64,000 bases of DNA from Nitrospira sp. Its GTDB lineage: Bacteria > Nitrospirota > Nitrospiria > Nitrospirales > Nitrospiraceae. Below are positions 47,000 through 56,637 of the stretch, in pieces; positions within the stretch are counted from its first letter, which is position 1, and the number at the start of each line of letters is the position of its first letter. The stretch covers positions 1,124,721-1,188,720 of the forward strand of contig JARFXR010000001.1 in the NCBI GenBank assembly GCA_029194535.1, given 5' to 3'. A program made the position numbers and the translations under genes. The notes below the pieces were generated by a model that was not told the DNA's origin, did not search any database, and worked only from the letters and a program-made list of their open reading frames with translations.

Positions 47000-48019
47000 T
47001 CAATAGCCGCGGAACGCTTCCATGGCTTCCCGTTCGATCGCGTCGCCTTGTCCCGTATACCGCGGAGAATAGTGAAAGACGACCAGATTCCGTACCCCGG
47101 CCTTGCGCGCCATGGACCCGGCTTGCCGAGCCGTCAGATGATAGCGGTCAAAAGCCTTGGCCGCATCGGCGTCGAGATAGGGGGACTCGCAGTAGAGCGT
47201 ATCGGCCTCATGCGCCAAGGCGACGATCTTGGCCTCGTTGTCCGGATCGAAGCGGGTGTCGACGACATAGACGATTTTCTGTCCGCGCGAGATCGTGAGA
47301 AACCGCTCCTTCACATCACCCAGGAGGAAGTCGCGCTCTTCGCGCCGATGCTCGTCATACAACGTGGCGGTGAAGGGGAAATCGTCGGATCGGCCCTGCC
47401 AGATGTGTTGCTTGACGTCCTTGAGCCACGAGCCGACAGGCAGGCCCTCGTCGTGGAGCCGCTGCTTGTTCACGTTGATGTGAAACTGCTCCTCCAGCGC
47501 GTACGCAAACGATGGAATCCGGTGGTTCAAGGCAACGGCACGCACGGTGAACATGGGATCTTCGAGGACCATGAATTGACCGGTTGAAAGATCCGGCGTC
47601 AGGGAGGAGGAGGCCTCCTCCTCCGGGGCGAAACCGTCGCTTGCGTGAAAACGCGTCCTCCGGACCTGTCGGGCATGGAACTCTCGGACGTCCAGGCTGA
47701 GGGGATAGCCGTCCACCAGGTTCCATGTGTAGCCGCGGAGTTTCCCGTCCACATTATCGATGAGGCCGGGAGGACCGAACAGACGCACAGTCTTACCCCG
47801 CCCGAGGGCCACGCGTAGGACCGCATCGAATCCGATGAAGTGATCCACGTGCGTGTGCGAGATGAAGATGTCGCCGGCCCGCAGCAGCTTCGTTGGCCCC
47901 AACCTGTCGTTCCGGCCGAGGTCGAAGAGCAACGCCCGTCTCGACCAGCGCACGTCCACGTACACGCCGGGATCGCCGAACACATCGTTGACGAGGTAAC
48001 TGGAAAATGACGGATTCAT
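47000..48019 (-). CDS. RNase Z-like metallo-beta-lactamase-fold hydrolase
   Basis: 339 residues with the HxHxDH motif (SHTHVDHFIG, residues 55-60), a second metal region (VDTRFDP) and FHYSPRY near the end, which fits the RNase Z/ElaC branch. It would cut tRNA 3' ends, although related enzymes act on other phosphodiesters. Start ATG 48019. It is 12 bases from the DUF3147 gene and 7 from the CPBP gene. Confidence 0.85.
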   Translation of the reverse strand: MNPSFSSYLVNDVFGDPGVYVDVRWSRRALLFDLGRNDRLGPTKLLRAGDIFISHTHVDHFIGFDAVLRVALGRGKTVRLFGPPGLIDNVDGKLRGYTWNLVDGYPLSLDVREFHARQVRRTRFHASDGFAPEEEASSSLTPDLSTGQFMVLEDPMFTVRAVALNHRIPSFAYALEEQFHINVNKQRLHDEGLPVGSWLKDVKQHIWQGRSDDFPFTATLYDEHRREERDFLLGDVKERFLTISRGQKIVYVVDTRFDPDNEAKIVALAHEADTLYCESPYLDADAAKAFDRYHLTARQAGSMARKAGVRNLVVFHYSPRYTGQGDAIEREAMEAFRGY

Positions 48020-48026
48020 GCTCCGC

Positions 48027-48737
48027 TCAACCCAGGAGCACCGACCGTATGACACTATACATGACGAGGACCTCGACTGCATGCGCGGTGATCGGCACAT
48101 ACAAGTTGCGCGTCGCGACTTGAAGCGCGCCCCAAATCGCCCCGTCCCAAAGGGCGATCCAGTGAAGCTCGCGGAACGTGTGCGTCATGAAGGGGTCGAA
48201 GGAAAATGTCAGCGCGCTGAGGCCGACGGCGAGGCTCGAGCCGAGCCGGGGGTGGCCGGCTCCGAACGTTGTGCTCCCCAGCGACTGCAAGCGGCCGAGC
48301 AGGAAGCCGCGGAAGTTGAATTCCACGAAGAGCGCGATGCCGCAAATGAGCCATGGCAGCATCAGGTAGGCCGGGAGCCGGGCGTGCGGTGTTTGTGTGA
48401 GGAAGGTGATGTCGTATCCGGTCCGCGGAACGCACCAGAGAATCACGAACGAATTGAAGGCGCCGAGCAGGCAGCCGACGGGCAATCCTCTCAGGACGCC
48501 CGCGGCGAGCTTGGCCGGTTCGAGGCCGAAACTGGCCACAAGCCGGGGATTGCGGGCCGCCCACAGGAGGCAGGCCAGATAGCCCAACAGCTGTGGAATG
48601 AGCTGGACCGGCGGTTGATCTTGGAGTCGGGATGAGAGACTGTAAAACGCAACCGTTGCGACGATGGGGAGCAGCGCGACAGCGGCTCCCCGTTCCGCGC
48701 CGCGATCCTGAAGGGACCGATCCGGCTGCGGCGCCAT
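48027..48737 (-). CDS. CPBP-family intramembrane protease-like protein
   Basis: 236 residues with about six to seven hydrophobic segments. FVEFNFRGFLLGRL is close to the EExxxR motif of CPBP (Abi) proteases, though with a single Glu. A late His lies in ITAHAVEVLVMY. The reduced motif may lower activity. It lies 9 bases after the tolC-like gene, in one operon. Confidence 0.75.
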   Translation of the reverse strand: MAPQPDRSLQDRGAERGAAVALLPIVATVAFYSLSSRLQDQPPVQLIPQLLGYLACLLWAARNPRLVASFGLEPAKLAAGVLRGLPVGCLLGAFNSFVILWCVPRTGYDITFLTQTPHARLPAYLMLPWLICGIALFVEFNFRGFLLGRLQSLGSTTFGAGHPRLGSSLAVGLSALTFSFDPFMTHTFRELHWIALWDGAIWGALQVATRNLYVPITAHAVEVLVMYSVIRSVLLG

Positions 48738-48746
48738 TGCAGGCGG

Positions 48747-50303
48747 CTACTGCAGTTCGAGATGATAGCGGTCGAGTGTCGTCGCCTTGTGCCTCGTGAG
48801 GTTGGACAGGGATTTGTTGTAATCCACCGTCGCGCGCAATTCGTTGCCCTGCGCCGTCGCGAGGTCCCGCTGGAAGTCGAGCACGAAGCGGGTCGTGCTG
48901 AGGCCGACCTTCAGACGCTCTTGCTCCGCTTGGAGTTGCTTCTCGGCCATGATGCGGGCGGAACGAGTGGTCTCGATCCGTTTGAAATCCGTCTGGACCC
49001 GCCGCACCGCCTCCCGAACGCCCACGATGATCTGTTGCCGCACGCTGGCCAGGGCGGCTTCGGCATTCTTGGCTTCCAGCTGGCGTTTGTTGTAGGTGCT
49101 GATGGCCGAGCGATTGCCGAGCGGATAGCTCAGGACGAGGCCGGCGCCGTAATTATAGAAATCTCTGCTGATGTTCTGCTCGCTGGTGCCCTTATAGTCG
49201 CCGCCCAAGCCGAGCAGTCCCATAGTCCCTTGAAACGATAGGGTCGGGAGCAGCTGGTTCTTCGCGAACTGTTTGTTGAGTTCGCCGGAGTCCAGGTTCT
49301 TCTTGGCCTGCACGATCTCAGGCCGTTGATCGATCGCGATGTCGATCGCCTCCTGGAGACTCAGCGGTTCCAGCACCGTGACCGGCGGATCAGTCGGAGT
49401 GAGGCGGACGTCCAGCCGCAGGTCTTCTTCGCCCGGATTCAGCAGGCGGCGGAGCTGGTCTTCCTGGTCGCGGATGGCTTTTTCAGCGACCAGCACCTGC
49501 TCCACGCGCGACGCGACGGCGGCCTCGGCCTGCAGGACATCCACGATGGACATGACGCCCGCCTTCGACTTGGCCCGGTTGCTGGCCAACAGCTCCTGCG
49601 CGGCTTTGAGGGCGGCTTGCGCCACCTTCAGATTCTCGTTGGCAAAGACAAGTTCCCAATAGGTCTGCTCCACCGTGGCGATGACGGTCAACACGCGATC
49701 GCGAAAGACATGGTGCTCCACATCGGCGTTGTTCTGGGCCACCTTGATGAACGTCTTATTGATGTCGATGCCGGCGTTCCGGAGCAGCGGTTGTGTCAGG
49801 GTCATGGCCAAGCTGCTGGTATAGGCTGGGTTGTACAAGAACCCCTGGGCGACCTCCGGGTTGACGTTGGTTCGCGTCGGAGCATAGTTCAAATCGATAT
49901 TGCCGCCGGTGACAAGGTTGGTGACCGCGTCGACCGTCACTTGGGTGACCCGCTGATCGAATACTTGGATATTGGTCAAGTTGCCCTGGGTTCCGCCGAA
50001 CACCGGACGATTGAGGGGGCTGGCCGAGCGGTTGTACTGTCCGTTGACGCTCAAGGTCGGGTCGAATTTGGCCTGCTCCACGGTGATGTCGGCGAGCCGG
50101 CTCTCTTTCGTCTGGCGGCTGATGCTGATGTCCAGATTACTCTTCAACGCTCGGAGCGCCGCGTCGGCCAGTGAAATGGCCTCTCGTCGCTCTTCCGGCT
50201 GAGTCTTCAGATCGTCCGCGCCCCAGGCTGGTCCGGCCGCCCACGTCAGACCGATGCCCAGAAGCACCGGGCATGCCCTGGACACTTTCGATCTCTGTGT
50301 CAT
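48747..50303 (-). CDS. TolC-family outer-membrane efflux/secretion protein
   Basis: 518 residues with a signal peptide (ending in WGA) and two TolC-type repeats rich in long helices (QAALKAAQELLASNRAKSKAG and AENEKQLQAE-like segments). It includes QRPEIVQAKKNL and YNKSLSNL at the end. It forms the outer-membrane channel of an efflux or type I system. No inner-membrane pump or periplasmic adaptor is adjacent. GGGGGA lies 4 bases before ATG 50303. Confidence 0.92.
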   Translation of the reverse strand: MTQRSKVSRACPVLLGIGLTWAAGPAWGADDLKTQPEERREAISLADAALRALKSNLDISISRQTKESRLADITVEQAKFDPTLSVNGQYNRSASPLNRPVFGGTQGNLTNIQVFDQRVTQVTVDAVTNLVTGGNIDLNYAPTRTNVNPEVAQGFLYNPAYTSSLAMTLTQPLLRNAGIDINKTFIKVAQNNADVEHHVFRDRVLTVIATVEQTYWELVFANENLKVAQAALKAAQELLASNRAKSKAGVMSIVDVLQAEAAVASRVEQVLVAEKAIRDQEDQLRRLLNPGEEDLRLDVRLTPTDPPVTVLEPLSLQEAIDIAIDQRPEIVQAKKNLDSGELNKQFAKNQLLPTLSFQGTMGLLGLGGDYKGTSEQNISRDFYNYGAGLVLSYPLGNRSAISTYNKRQLEAKNAEAALASVRQQIIVGVREAVRRVQTDFKRIETTRSARIMAEKQLQAEQERLKVGLSTTRFVLDFQRDLATAQGNELRATVDYNKSLSNLTRHKATTLDRYHLELQ

Positions 50304-50321
50304 AGTTCCCCCTTTGACTGA

Positions 50322-50371
50322 TCGACAGGGAAGGTGTCCCATACTATAATGGGTTTATGCAGGGTTGTCAT
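50322..50371. promoter_or_regulatory. Overlapping divergent promoters
   Basis: Plus strand: TCGACA (50322-50327), 17 bases, TATAAT (50345-50350). Minus strand: ATGACA (plus 50366-50371), 17 bases, TATAGT (plus 50343-50348). The two -10 boxes overlap, so the tolC-like gene and the gene at 50357 may compete for polymerase. Confidence 0.45.
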
Positions 50372-50779
50372 GAAGTTCCTTCACCCACATCCTTCTGGGT
50401 CACCGCCTCCTGCGTTTTGCTGATCTGCAGCGCCGTGGGATCGTCGGCTTGGGGGCAAACGGTGTCTGGCGTACGAGGGTTCGACGGAGGTGTCGCGCCG
50501 CTCTTCAATTTAGTCGGGCCGGGGAGTTTGTATATCGACAACCAAGGGACGCAAGGGTACATGTACAACCCCGGGAATAATTTCCAATCCTTCAGCTTCC
50601 GAAACCCCACGACGAGCCAAGCGTGGAGCGGCGCACTCACGACGTTGGGGCCGCAGCTTTCGATCGGCCTGATTCAAGGGGCCAACCAAGTCGGCTCTCC
50701 TATCGTGCTTCCCCCACCTCCTCGAAGGACGGCTCCGCTGCCGCCCATCGAATCGACAGTTCTCGACGAAATCCCCTGA
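50357..50779 (+). CDS. Secreted hypothetical protein
   Basis: A signal peptide ends near AWGQ. The mature part is 107 residues, rich in Gly, Asn and Pro (YMYNPGNNFQSFSFRNPTT) and ends in a Pro-rich stretch (PIVLPPPPRRTAPLPP). No family recognised. If the plus-strand promoter at 50322-50350 is used, the transcript would begin at or very near the ATG, giving a leaderless message. Confidence 0.65.
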   Translation: MQGCHEVPSPTSFWVTASCVLLICSAVGSSAWGQTVSGVRGFDGGVAPLFNLVGPGSLYIDNQGTQGYMYNPGNNFQSFSFRNPTTSQAWSGALTTLGPQLSIGLIQGANQVGSPIVLPPPPRRTAPLPPIESTVLDEIP

Positions 50780-50883
50780 TCAAAGATGAACCAGCCTGGT
50801 CGGATGACCTGGTTCCCGGCAGCCGATAGCCCGTAACATGAGCGGTCGCTACTGAAGTGTCCCGTAAGTTCCAGTAATAATCC

Positions 50884-50985
50884 GTTCGCCCTGAGCCTGT
50901 CGGAAGGGCGCACACTTTCAAGGAGTTTCGTTCATGGTTCGGCAGGCCTGTCCTGAGCCAGTCGAAGGGCTCACCACGAACGAAC
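50884..50985. repeat. Palindromic intergenic repeat
   Basis: TCGTTCATGGT (50928-50938) and ACCACGAACGA (50973-50983) are inverted repeats (10 of 11). CCTGAGCC-xGTCG-x-AAGGGC occurs twice in direct orientation (near 50890 and 50952). The 327-bp gap holds no gene. It is typical of dispersed palindromic repeat units. Confidence 0.6.
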
Positions 50986-51106
50986 TTCTGGGACGCCACG
51001 CTAGTGTCCTGAGTCTCAAGTTCACATGATAATTCTTGGAGCCAACTGTTTGACTGATGACAACTTTATGCCCCGGACTTATTCCGCGCATTTCAGACTC
51101 CGGACG

Positions 51107-52672
51107 CTAGCGAGAATCCGCCAATTGCCAGACCAGTGCGAGGACGTAGCGGGCCGCCAATTGCAGGATTTCTGGGTTGATCGTCTCCGGCGCATCGGTC
51201 GGCTTGTGATAGTGGAGGTGGGGTCCGCCGCTGACGACCGTGACGGTTGGCACTCCAGCCTCTTTGAAGGGCACGTGGTCTCCGCCGGGGAAAAACCCGA
51301 ATAAATCTAATTGCTCCGCGAGGCCCGCCGCCTGCCCCGCCTCTTGTGCCGCCCGCTTGTCGAAACCGGTGACTCCGACCGTCAGCCGTCCGTTCCCTAT
51401 GCCGGCATGATCGACATTAATCATGCCGATGGGTTTCATGGGATCTCTTGGGCGACTGTTCACGTAGAGTTGTGAACCAAGCAGGCCCTGCTCCTCTCCG
51501 CTGAAGGACACGAAGGTGACCGTGCGGGCGGCCCGTAGGCCGGATTCCATGAGCACCCGCGCCACCTCCAGCACGACGGCGGTGCCGGAGGCGTTGTCGT
51601 CCGCTCCAGGAAAGAGCAAGCCCGCCTGCCGTCCGAAGTGATCGCGATGGGCGCCCAGGATGACGGACTGTTCCTTGAGGTCCGGTTGTCGTCCTGGGAT
51701 GCTGGCGACGACATTGTAGAGCGGACCTGACGTGCGCCAGCTGTCCCAGGCCATACGGACCACAGAGCCGGTGGGCTGCGAGCGCGGGCTGCGGGATTGA
51801 TTCAGACCCTCTTGCAAGGCGCGCAAAGGTTGATCTCCCGGGACCATCGACGAGAGGAGGTGGTCCGCGAATGCCGGACTGATCCAGGCGCCCGGCAGCG
51901 GGAGAATGCCGCCCTGGCGACCGTAGAAGGCGCTGGGGGCGGCCGTCATGCCCCGGCGGACTTCGTACTGATTCAATATCGGACCGGTGACCGTTAGAAA
52001 GGCGACGGCGCCGTGTTCGCGGGCGATTCGCTCCTTCTCCGCATGAGAAACGGGCGCCGGATAATGGTCCGGCTTGCCCCGCATGAAGAGCACGACGCGG
52101 TTCCGCACATCGAGACCGGCGTACTCGTCGTAGCCGCCGGCCGGATCGGAAATGCCGTAGCCGACGAAGACGACCGATGCGGTCACGTGGACCGGGGGGG
52201 AGTCGAGAATCGGAAGGTAGTCAGCCGGCGCACGGCCGATGGTCGTGCCTCGAGCGGTCGAGATCTCCAGGTGCGGATCATCGCCGATCACGTAAACGGG
52301 CACGGACGGAGCCGGCTCGCGCGTGGAGGTCGAAGAATCAGCCGTCTCGGAAGGAAGCACGGGATCGACGGTAAGGCGCAGGGCTGCGAAACGCCCCGCC
52401 ACCCATGCTGCAGCCCGTACATCGCCGGCGGTGCCGGTCTGGCGTCCTTCAAACGCCTGTCCGCTGAGCGTTTGGATGTCGGCCAGCATGCGCGTGCTCG
52501 AGATGGAACCCAACGCCGTGGACAAGGAACCAGCGTCGCTGGACGAAGCGACAGGATGAGATCCAGCCGGCGCTGCGGTCGACGACAGCGTCAGGACAAT
52601 CAACCAGGACCACCGGTCGACCCAGCGCCGTTTCGCTGAGCTGATTGAAACGGAGGGGAAGGACAATTTCAT
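51107..52672 (-). CDS. Secreted M28-family aminopeptidase with PA domain
   Basis: 521 residues. A signal region ([17 protein letters not shown]) is followed by a PA-type insert ([16 protein letters not shown]). The M28 metal motifs are [36 protein letters not shown] and HYHKPTD. It is probably a di-zinc aminopeptidase in the periplasm or outside the cell. It diverges from the DUF255 gene. Confidence 0.9.
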   Translation of the reverse strand: MKLSFPSVSISSAKRRWVDRWSWLIVLTLSSTAAPAGSHPVASSSDAGSLSTALGSISSTRMLADIQTLSGQAFEGRQTGTAGDVRAAAWVAGRFAALRLTVDPVLPSETADSSTSTREPAPSVPVYVIGDDPHLEISTARGTTIGRAPADYLPILDSPPVHVTASVVFVGYGISDPAGGYDEYAGLDVRNRVVLFMRGKPDHYPAPVSHAEKERIAREHGAVAFLTVTGPILNQYEVRRGMTAAPSAFYGRQGGILPLPGAWISPAFADHLLSSMVPGDQPLRALQEGLNQSRSPRSQPTGSVVRMAWDSWRTSGPLYNVVASIPGRQPDLKEQSVILGAHRDHFGRQAGLLFPGADDNASGTAVVLEVARVLMESGLRAARTVTFVSFSGEEQGLLGSQLYVNSRPRDPMKPIGMINVDHAGIGNGRLTVGVTGFDKRAAQEAGQAAGLAEQLDLFGFFPGGDHVPFKEAGVPTVTVVSGGPHLHYHKPTDAPETINPEILQLAARYVLALVWQLADSR

Positions 52673-52788
52673 GCGGGTGTCGACGAATCGATCTGCTATC
52701 TTTGAGGGACTATAACATAGGGATGGGTCCCCATCGCAGTCTCTCCGGTCGGTTCCCTACCATCGAAGCGCCGAAAGAAGGAGCCCCA

Positions 52789-54849
52789 GTGAAGCCGCAG
52801 TCTGCCGATCATCCGCCCAATCGTCTGAACGCCGAGTCCAGTCCCTATCTCAGGCAGCATGCCGCCAACCCCGTGGACTGGTTTCCCTGGGGAGAAGAGG
52901 CGCTGACGCGGGCGAAAGCCGAAGATAAACCGATCCTCCTCTCCATCGGGTACTCGGCGTGCCATTGGTGCCATGTGATGGCGCAGGAGTCGTTCGAACG
53001 AGCCGACATCGCCGCGCTCATGAACCGGGATTTCATCAACGTGAAGGTGGATCGCGAGGAGCGGCCCGATTTGGACGAGATCTATCAGAAGTCGGTCCAA
53101 GTGTTTACAGGTCGCGGCGGCGGATGGCCCCTTACCATGTTTCTCACGCCGGACCAGGAACCGTTTTACGGAGGCACCTACTTTCCGCCGGCGCCCCGTC
53201 ACAATCTTCCGGGGTTTCCGGACGTCCTGCGGGGGGTCATCGAAGCCTATCGCCACCATCGCGGTGAAGTCGCGAAGCATGTGGAGCGCGTCAAGACGGG
53301 GTTGCTCCGGGTCGGATTACCGAAACGCTCCGATGAGCCGTTGACCGAGCGACTGCTGCAGGAGGCAGGACAAGAATTGCGCTGCCTCTTCGACGATGTT
53401 CATGGAGGTTTCGGCGACGGGCCGAAGTTTCCGACGGTCTCGCCGCTGAATTTCATGTTGAGGTCTTCGGCCTGTCCTGAGGACGAATCGCTCCGGCGGA
53501 AGGTCTTGTTCCAGCTGAGGAAAATGGCAGCGGGCGGGATTTACGACCATCTCGGCGGCGGATTCCACCGGTACTCGGTGGACGGTCGGTGGATGGTGCC
53601 GCATTTCGAGAAAATGCTGTACGACAATGCTCAGTTGGTGCGGGTGTACCTGGACGGTTGGCGGCTGACCAAGGAAGCGCGGTTCCGGCATGTCGTCGAG
53701 GATACGCTCGAGTATGTTCGCCGGGAATTGACCGATCAGGACGGCGGCTTCTTCGCCGCACAGGATGCGGACAGCGAGGGCCGCGAAGGAGCCTTCTTTG
53801 TGTGGGACCAGGTCGAACTCATGGCGATTCTTGGCGCTGATCTCGGTGGGGAATTTTGCCGAGCCTACGGGGTGACGGAGGGCGGGAATTTTGACGGGCA
53901 GAACGTACTGCATCGGTTGGGCGGACTCGAGGCTTCCGCGGACGAGGCGGAGCAGTCTGACGCGTTCTTAAGACCGGCGCGAGCGAAGGTATTGGCCGTT
54001 CGTGATCGGCGTCCCAGACCGGCGCGCGACGAGAACAGGTTGACCGGTTGGAATGCCATGATGGTGTGCGCCTTCCTCGACGCCTATCATGCCTTCGGCA
54101 CGACGACCTATCTGGCGACCGCCGAGCGGGCGCTGACCTTCCTGGTGGACTATGCCTATGCGGATGGGCGGGTGTACCGGACGATCACGTCCGGGCAAAG
54201 GCGACTGAATGGATATCTGGACGATGCGGCTTGGTTGGCAACAGCCTGCCTCGATGCATTTGAAGCGACCTCGCACCGATGGTACCTCGAACAGGCGCGC
54301 GAGATTGCGCATGCCGCTCTTAGACACTTCTGGGACGATGCGGCGGGGGGATGCTTCTTCACGAGCCACGATCACGAGGCCCTGCTCCAGCGGATGATGT
54401 CGGGGACCGACAGCGCCCTGCCCTCGGGGAACGCCGTCTTCGCTTCCTTGCTTCTGAGGCTCTTCTCTTTCACCGGAGAGGAAGGGTATTATGAGCGGGC
54501 GCGGCGGATCGTGACGCTGTTCCACCGAGCGATGGCGCAGAATCCATACGGCGCGTCGGCCATGTTGTGCGTCGCGGACTGGCTCCTGTCCCAGCCCAAA
54601 GAGGTGGTGGTCATCGGATCGCGGGGCAATCCGTTGACGGAGGCGCTCTTGACGACGGTGCATCAGCGCTACCTGTCGAATCGGGTGGTGCTGGCGGTCG
54701 ATCAGTCGATGCAAGCGAGTGGATCTCAGTTGCCGCTGGCTGCCGGAAAGACGGGCATACAGGGGAATCCGGCGGCGTATGTCTGTCATGGGCGGACCTG
54801 TTCAGCCCCGGTGACCGAGCCCAGAGAACTCGAACGGTTGTTATCATAG
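52789..54849 (+). CDS. DUF255 thioredoxin-domain protein (YyaL-like)
   Basis: The N-terminal thioredoxin-like domain has [20 protein letters not shown], the redox motif ACHWCHVM and [10 protein letters not shown] six-hairpin glycosidase-like domain follows. 686 residues from GTG 52789 (AAGGAG 5 bases upstream), the usual family length. Role unclear; conserved across life. It begins a small operon with the two genes below. Confidence 0.92.
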   Translation: MKPQSADHPPNRLNAESSPYLRQHAANPVDWFPWGEEALTRAKAEDKPILLSIGYSACHWCHVMAQESFERADIAALMNRDFINVKVDREERPDLDEIYQKSVQVFTGRGGGWPLTMFLTPDQEPFYGGTYFPPAPRHNLPGFPDVLRGVIEAYRHHRGEVAKHVERVKTGLLRVGLPKRSDEPLTERLLQEAGQELRCLFDDVHGGFGDGPKFPTVSPLNFMLRSSACPEDESLRRKVLFQLRKMAAGGIYDHLGGGFHRYSVDGRWMVPHFEKMLYDNAQLVRVYLDGWRLTKEARFRHVVEDTLEYVRRELTDQDGGFFAAQDADSEGREGAFFVWDQVELMAILGADLGGEFCRAYGVTEGGNFDGQNVLHRLGGLEASADEAEQSDAFLRPARAKVLAVRDRRPRPARDENRLTGWNAMMVCAFLDAYHAFGTTTYLATAERALTFLVDYAYADGRVYRTITSGQRRLNGYLDDAAWLATACLDAFEATSHRWYLEQAREIAHAALRHFWDDAAGGCFFTSHDHEALLQRMMSGTDSALPSGNAVFASLLLRLFSFTGEEGYYERARRIVTLFHRAMAQNPYGASAMLCVADWLLSQPKEVVVIGSRGNPLTEALLTTVHQRYLSNRVVLAVDQSMQASGSQLPLAAGKTGIQGNPAAYVCHGRTCSAPVTEPRELERLLS

Positions 54850-54865
54850 ATAAGGAGCGACAGTC

Positions 54866-55150
54866 GTGGCAGGCGAGGCGGGAAAAGGAATTTACGACCA
54901 TCTGTACCGGCGGTTCTTTGAGCGCCGCAACACCCATCAGGGGTATGATTTTCACCACGCGCCCGGCGGCAGTGTCCGTCCCCCGCTGGTGACCTTTCGC
55001 GACAAGCTGCACTGGTGGACGTGGAACCGCTGGCAGCGCCGAAAAGAGATTCTCCGGGAGAGGGATCGGCGTCAGTGGGACATCATCGATATCGGGCATC
55101 CCCGGTCCATTGCGACTCTGACGAGCCAACGGAAAGCGTCCGAATCATGA
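54866..55150 (+). CDS. Small hypothetical protein
   Basis: 94 residues from GTG 54866, with AAGGAG 8 bases upstream. The sequence is basic and aromatic-rich (YDHLYRRFFERRNTHQGYDF and LHWWTWNRWQRR), without a signal peptide. Not recognised. It lies 16 bases after the DUF255 gene and overlaps the next gene by 4 bp. Confidence 0.65.
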   Translation: MAGEAGKGIYDHLYRRFFERRNTHQGYDFHHAPGGSVRPPLVTFRDKLHWWTWNRWQRRKEILRERDRRQWDIIDIGHPRSIATLTSQRKASES

Positions 55151-55926
55151 ATCGGCGCAAGATCAGCGGCTACGTCAGTCTGGTGATGCTCGAGACCATC
55201 CTCAGTCAGGCGGCTGTCCTCCCTGGGCCGGCCCAGGCGATCCAAGCGGAGACGACGACGGAGAAGGAAGCCAACCTCAAGGGTCAGATTACCGGCGGCT
55301 TGTTTAACCGCTGGACCTTCGATCACCAGCGTCCGGCCGAAACGCCGGCAGAATTTTCCCAACTCACCTCCGGCGGTGAGTCCGTGGGAACGTGGACGAT
55401 CGAGTCGAATCTCGGGGCTCCGTCGCCTCCCAACATGCTTAAAGCCGTGGCCTCGTGTAAACAAGAGGTCTGCTACCGGATGCTTGTGGCAAGCAAGCTG
55501 CAGTACGAATATCCCGACGTCTCGGTTCTTCTGAGTTTCCCTGCCGAGGGGGGGACGGGGCAGGGAGGGATCGTCATCGGCCTGAAAGATGCGTCGCAAT
55601 TCTATGCCGCGATCGTCGACCTCTCGTCCAAGCGATTGGAGGTCGTCCGGGTGGTCGATGGGAAGGTGACGGTGTTGGGGCAGACCGCCATCGTTCCCAA
55701 GAGCGTGGACTGGCATTCACTCAGAATTCAACGAAACACAATCATCAGCAAAGATTTCATCGAAACATTTTTCGATGGTTCCTTGGTCCTCTCCATTCAG
55801 GACCATTCGCTCGGACTCGGCGAGGTAGGATTGGTGCTTTCGGGAAATTCATCCTTGTATTTCGACAGCTTGCACGCGATCCCGCTGTTTTCCCAACGGC
55901 CCCTGTCCTCGCCGGCTGCCTACTGA
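55147..55926 (+). CDS. Exported concanavalin-like (DUF1080-type) protein
   Basis: 259 residues: a signal peptide (ending near AQA) then a beta-sandwich-like domain (NRWTFD, GTWTIES, IVIGLKDASQFYAAIVDL and HSLRIQRNT). This resembles 3-keto-disaccharide hydrolase/DUF1080 folds, but no catalytic residues can be named. Translationally coupled (ATGA) to the gene before it. Confidence 0.7.
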   Translation: MNRRKISGYVSLVMLETILSQAAVLPGPAQAIQAETTTEKEANLKGQITGGLFNRWTFDHQRPAETPAEFSQLTSGGESVGTWTIESNLGAPSPPNMLKAVASCKQEVCYRMLVASKLQYEYPDVSVLLSFPAEGGTGQGGIVIGLKDASQFYAAIVDLSSKRLEVVRVVDGKVTVLGQTAIVPKSVDWHSLRIQRNTIISKDFIETFFDGSLVLSIQDHSLGLGEVGLVLSGNSSLYFDSLHAIPLFSQRPLSSPAAY

Positions 55927-56192
55927 CGCGATCGAATGGGCCAGCGATCTCGCTTGATGCTTGCAATTCTCTGCCGTTGTGCGGTACAGTCCAAAATCGT
56001 AGCGCTGCGAAAGGCCTGGTGGCGCGACAGCGGAAAGTGACAAGGCCTGATACCTGATGTTGTTTTGGTTCTGCCCGGGGATCTGATCGGAAGCCAGACC
56101 TAAGTCGCCATCGTGTTTGCGTCTTCGGCCCATTCCTTCCTCGCCTCTGCTCAAGTCCAAGACAACACCTATTTTCTCAAAGGAGGAACCCA

Positions 56193-56492
56193 ATGGGTTC
56201 GAAGATCTATGTTGGGGGTTTGCCGTATTCCACGACCGAGCAGCAACTGAGCGACTTGTTTGCTGCCCATGGGGCGGTGGCGTCAGCTCGAATCATCACT
56301 GATAAATTCACCGGACAATCACGCGGTTTCGGCTTCGTGGAAATGTCCAGCGATTCGGAAGCGCAGGCTGCAATCACCGCGTTGAACGGTACCCAACTGG
56401 GCGGCCGCACGTTGACGGTCAACGAAGCTCGCCCCCAGGAACCACGCTCCGGCGGCGGAGGCCGCGGCGGGTTCGGTGGCGGCCGGCACTAA
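56193..56492 (+). CDS. RRM RNA-binding protein with Gly-rich tail
   Basis: 99 residues: one RNA-recognition motif with RNP2 (IYVGGLPYS) and RNP1 (RGFGFVEM), then a short Arg/Gly-rich tail (GGGGRGGFGGGRH). Similar proteins are cold-induced RNA chaperones in cyanobacteria and other phyla. It has an AAAGGAGG site and a terminator at 56516. The gene ahead of the DEAD-box helicase suggests RNA remodelling in the cold, though each has its own transcription signals. Confidence 0.9.
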   Translation: MGSKIYVGGLPYSTTEQQLSDLFAAHGAVASARIITDKFTGQSRGFGFVEMSSDSEAQAAITALNGTQLGGRTLTVNEARPQEPRSGGGGRGGFGGGRH

Positions 56493-56515
56493 GTCCGCGC
56501 CGTAGTCGGTTCATG

Positions 56516-56547
56516 TCGGGGCCGTCGTGTCGATGGCCCCGTTCTCT
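56516..56547 (+). terminator. Rho-independent terminator after the RRM gene
   Basis: A 7-bp stem, CGGGGCC (56516-56522) with GGCCCCG (56534-56540), followed by a T-rich run (TTCTCTT). Confidence 0.6.
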
Positions 56548-56637
56548 TCCTAGAATTGCCCATCCTCACGATGCGTCTCTCGACCGTGTGACCGGTCGAC
56601 TTGCAGTCCCGGGAAGTCAATCCACAGAAGGAGTGCT

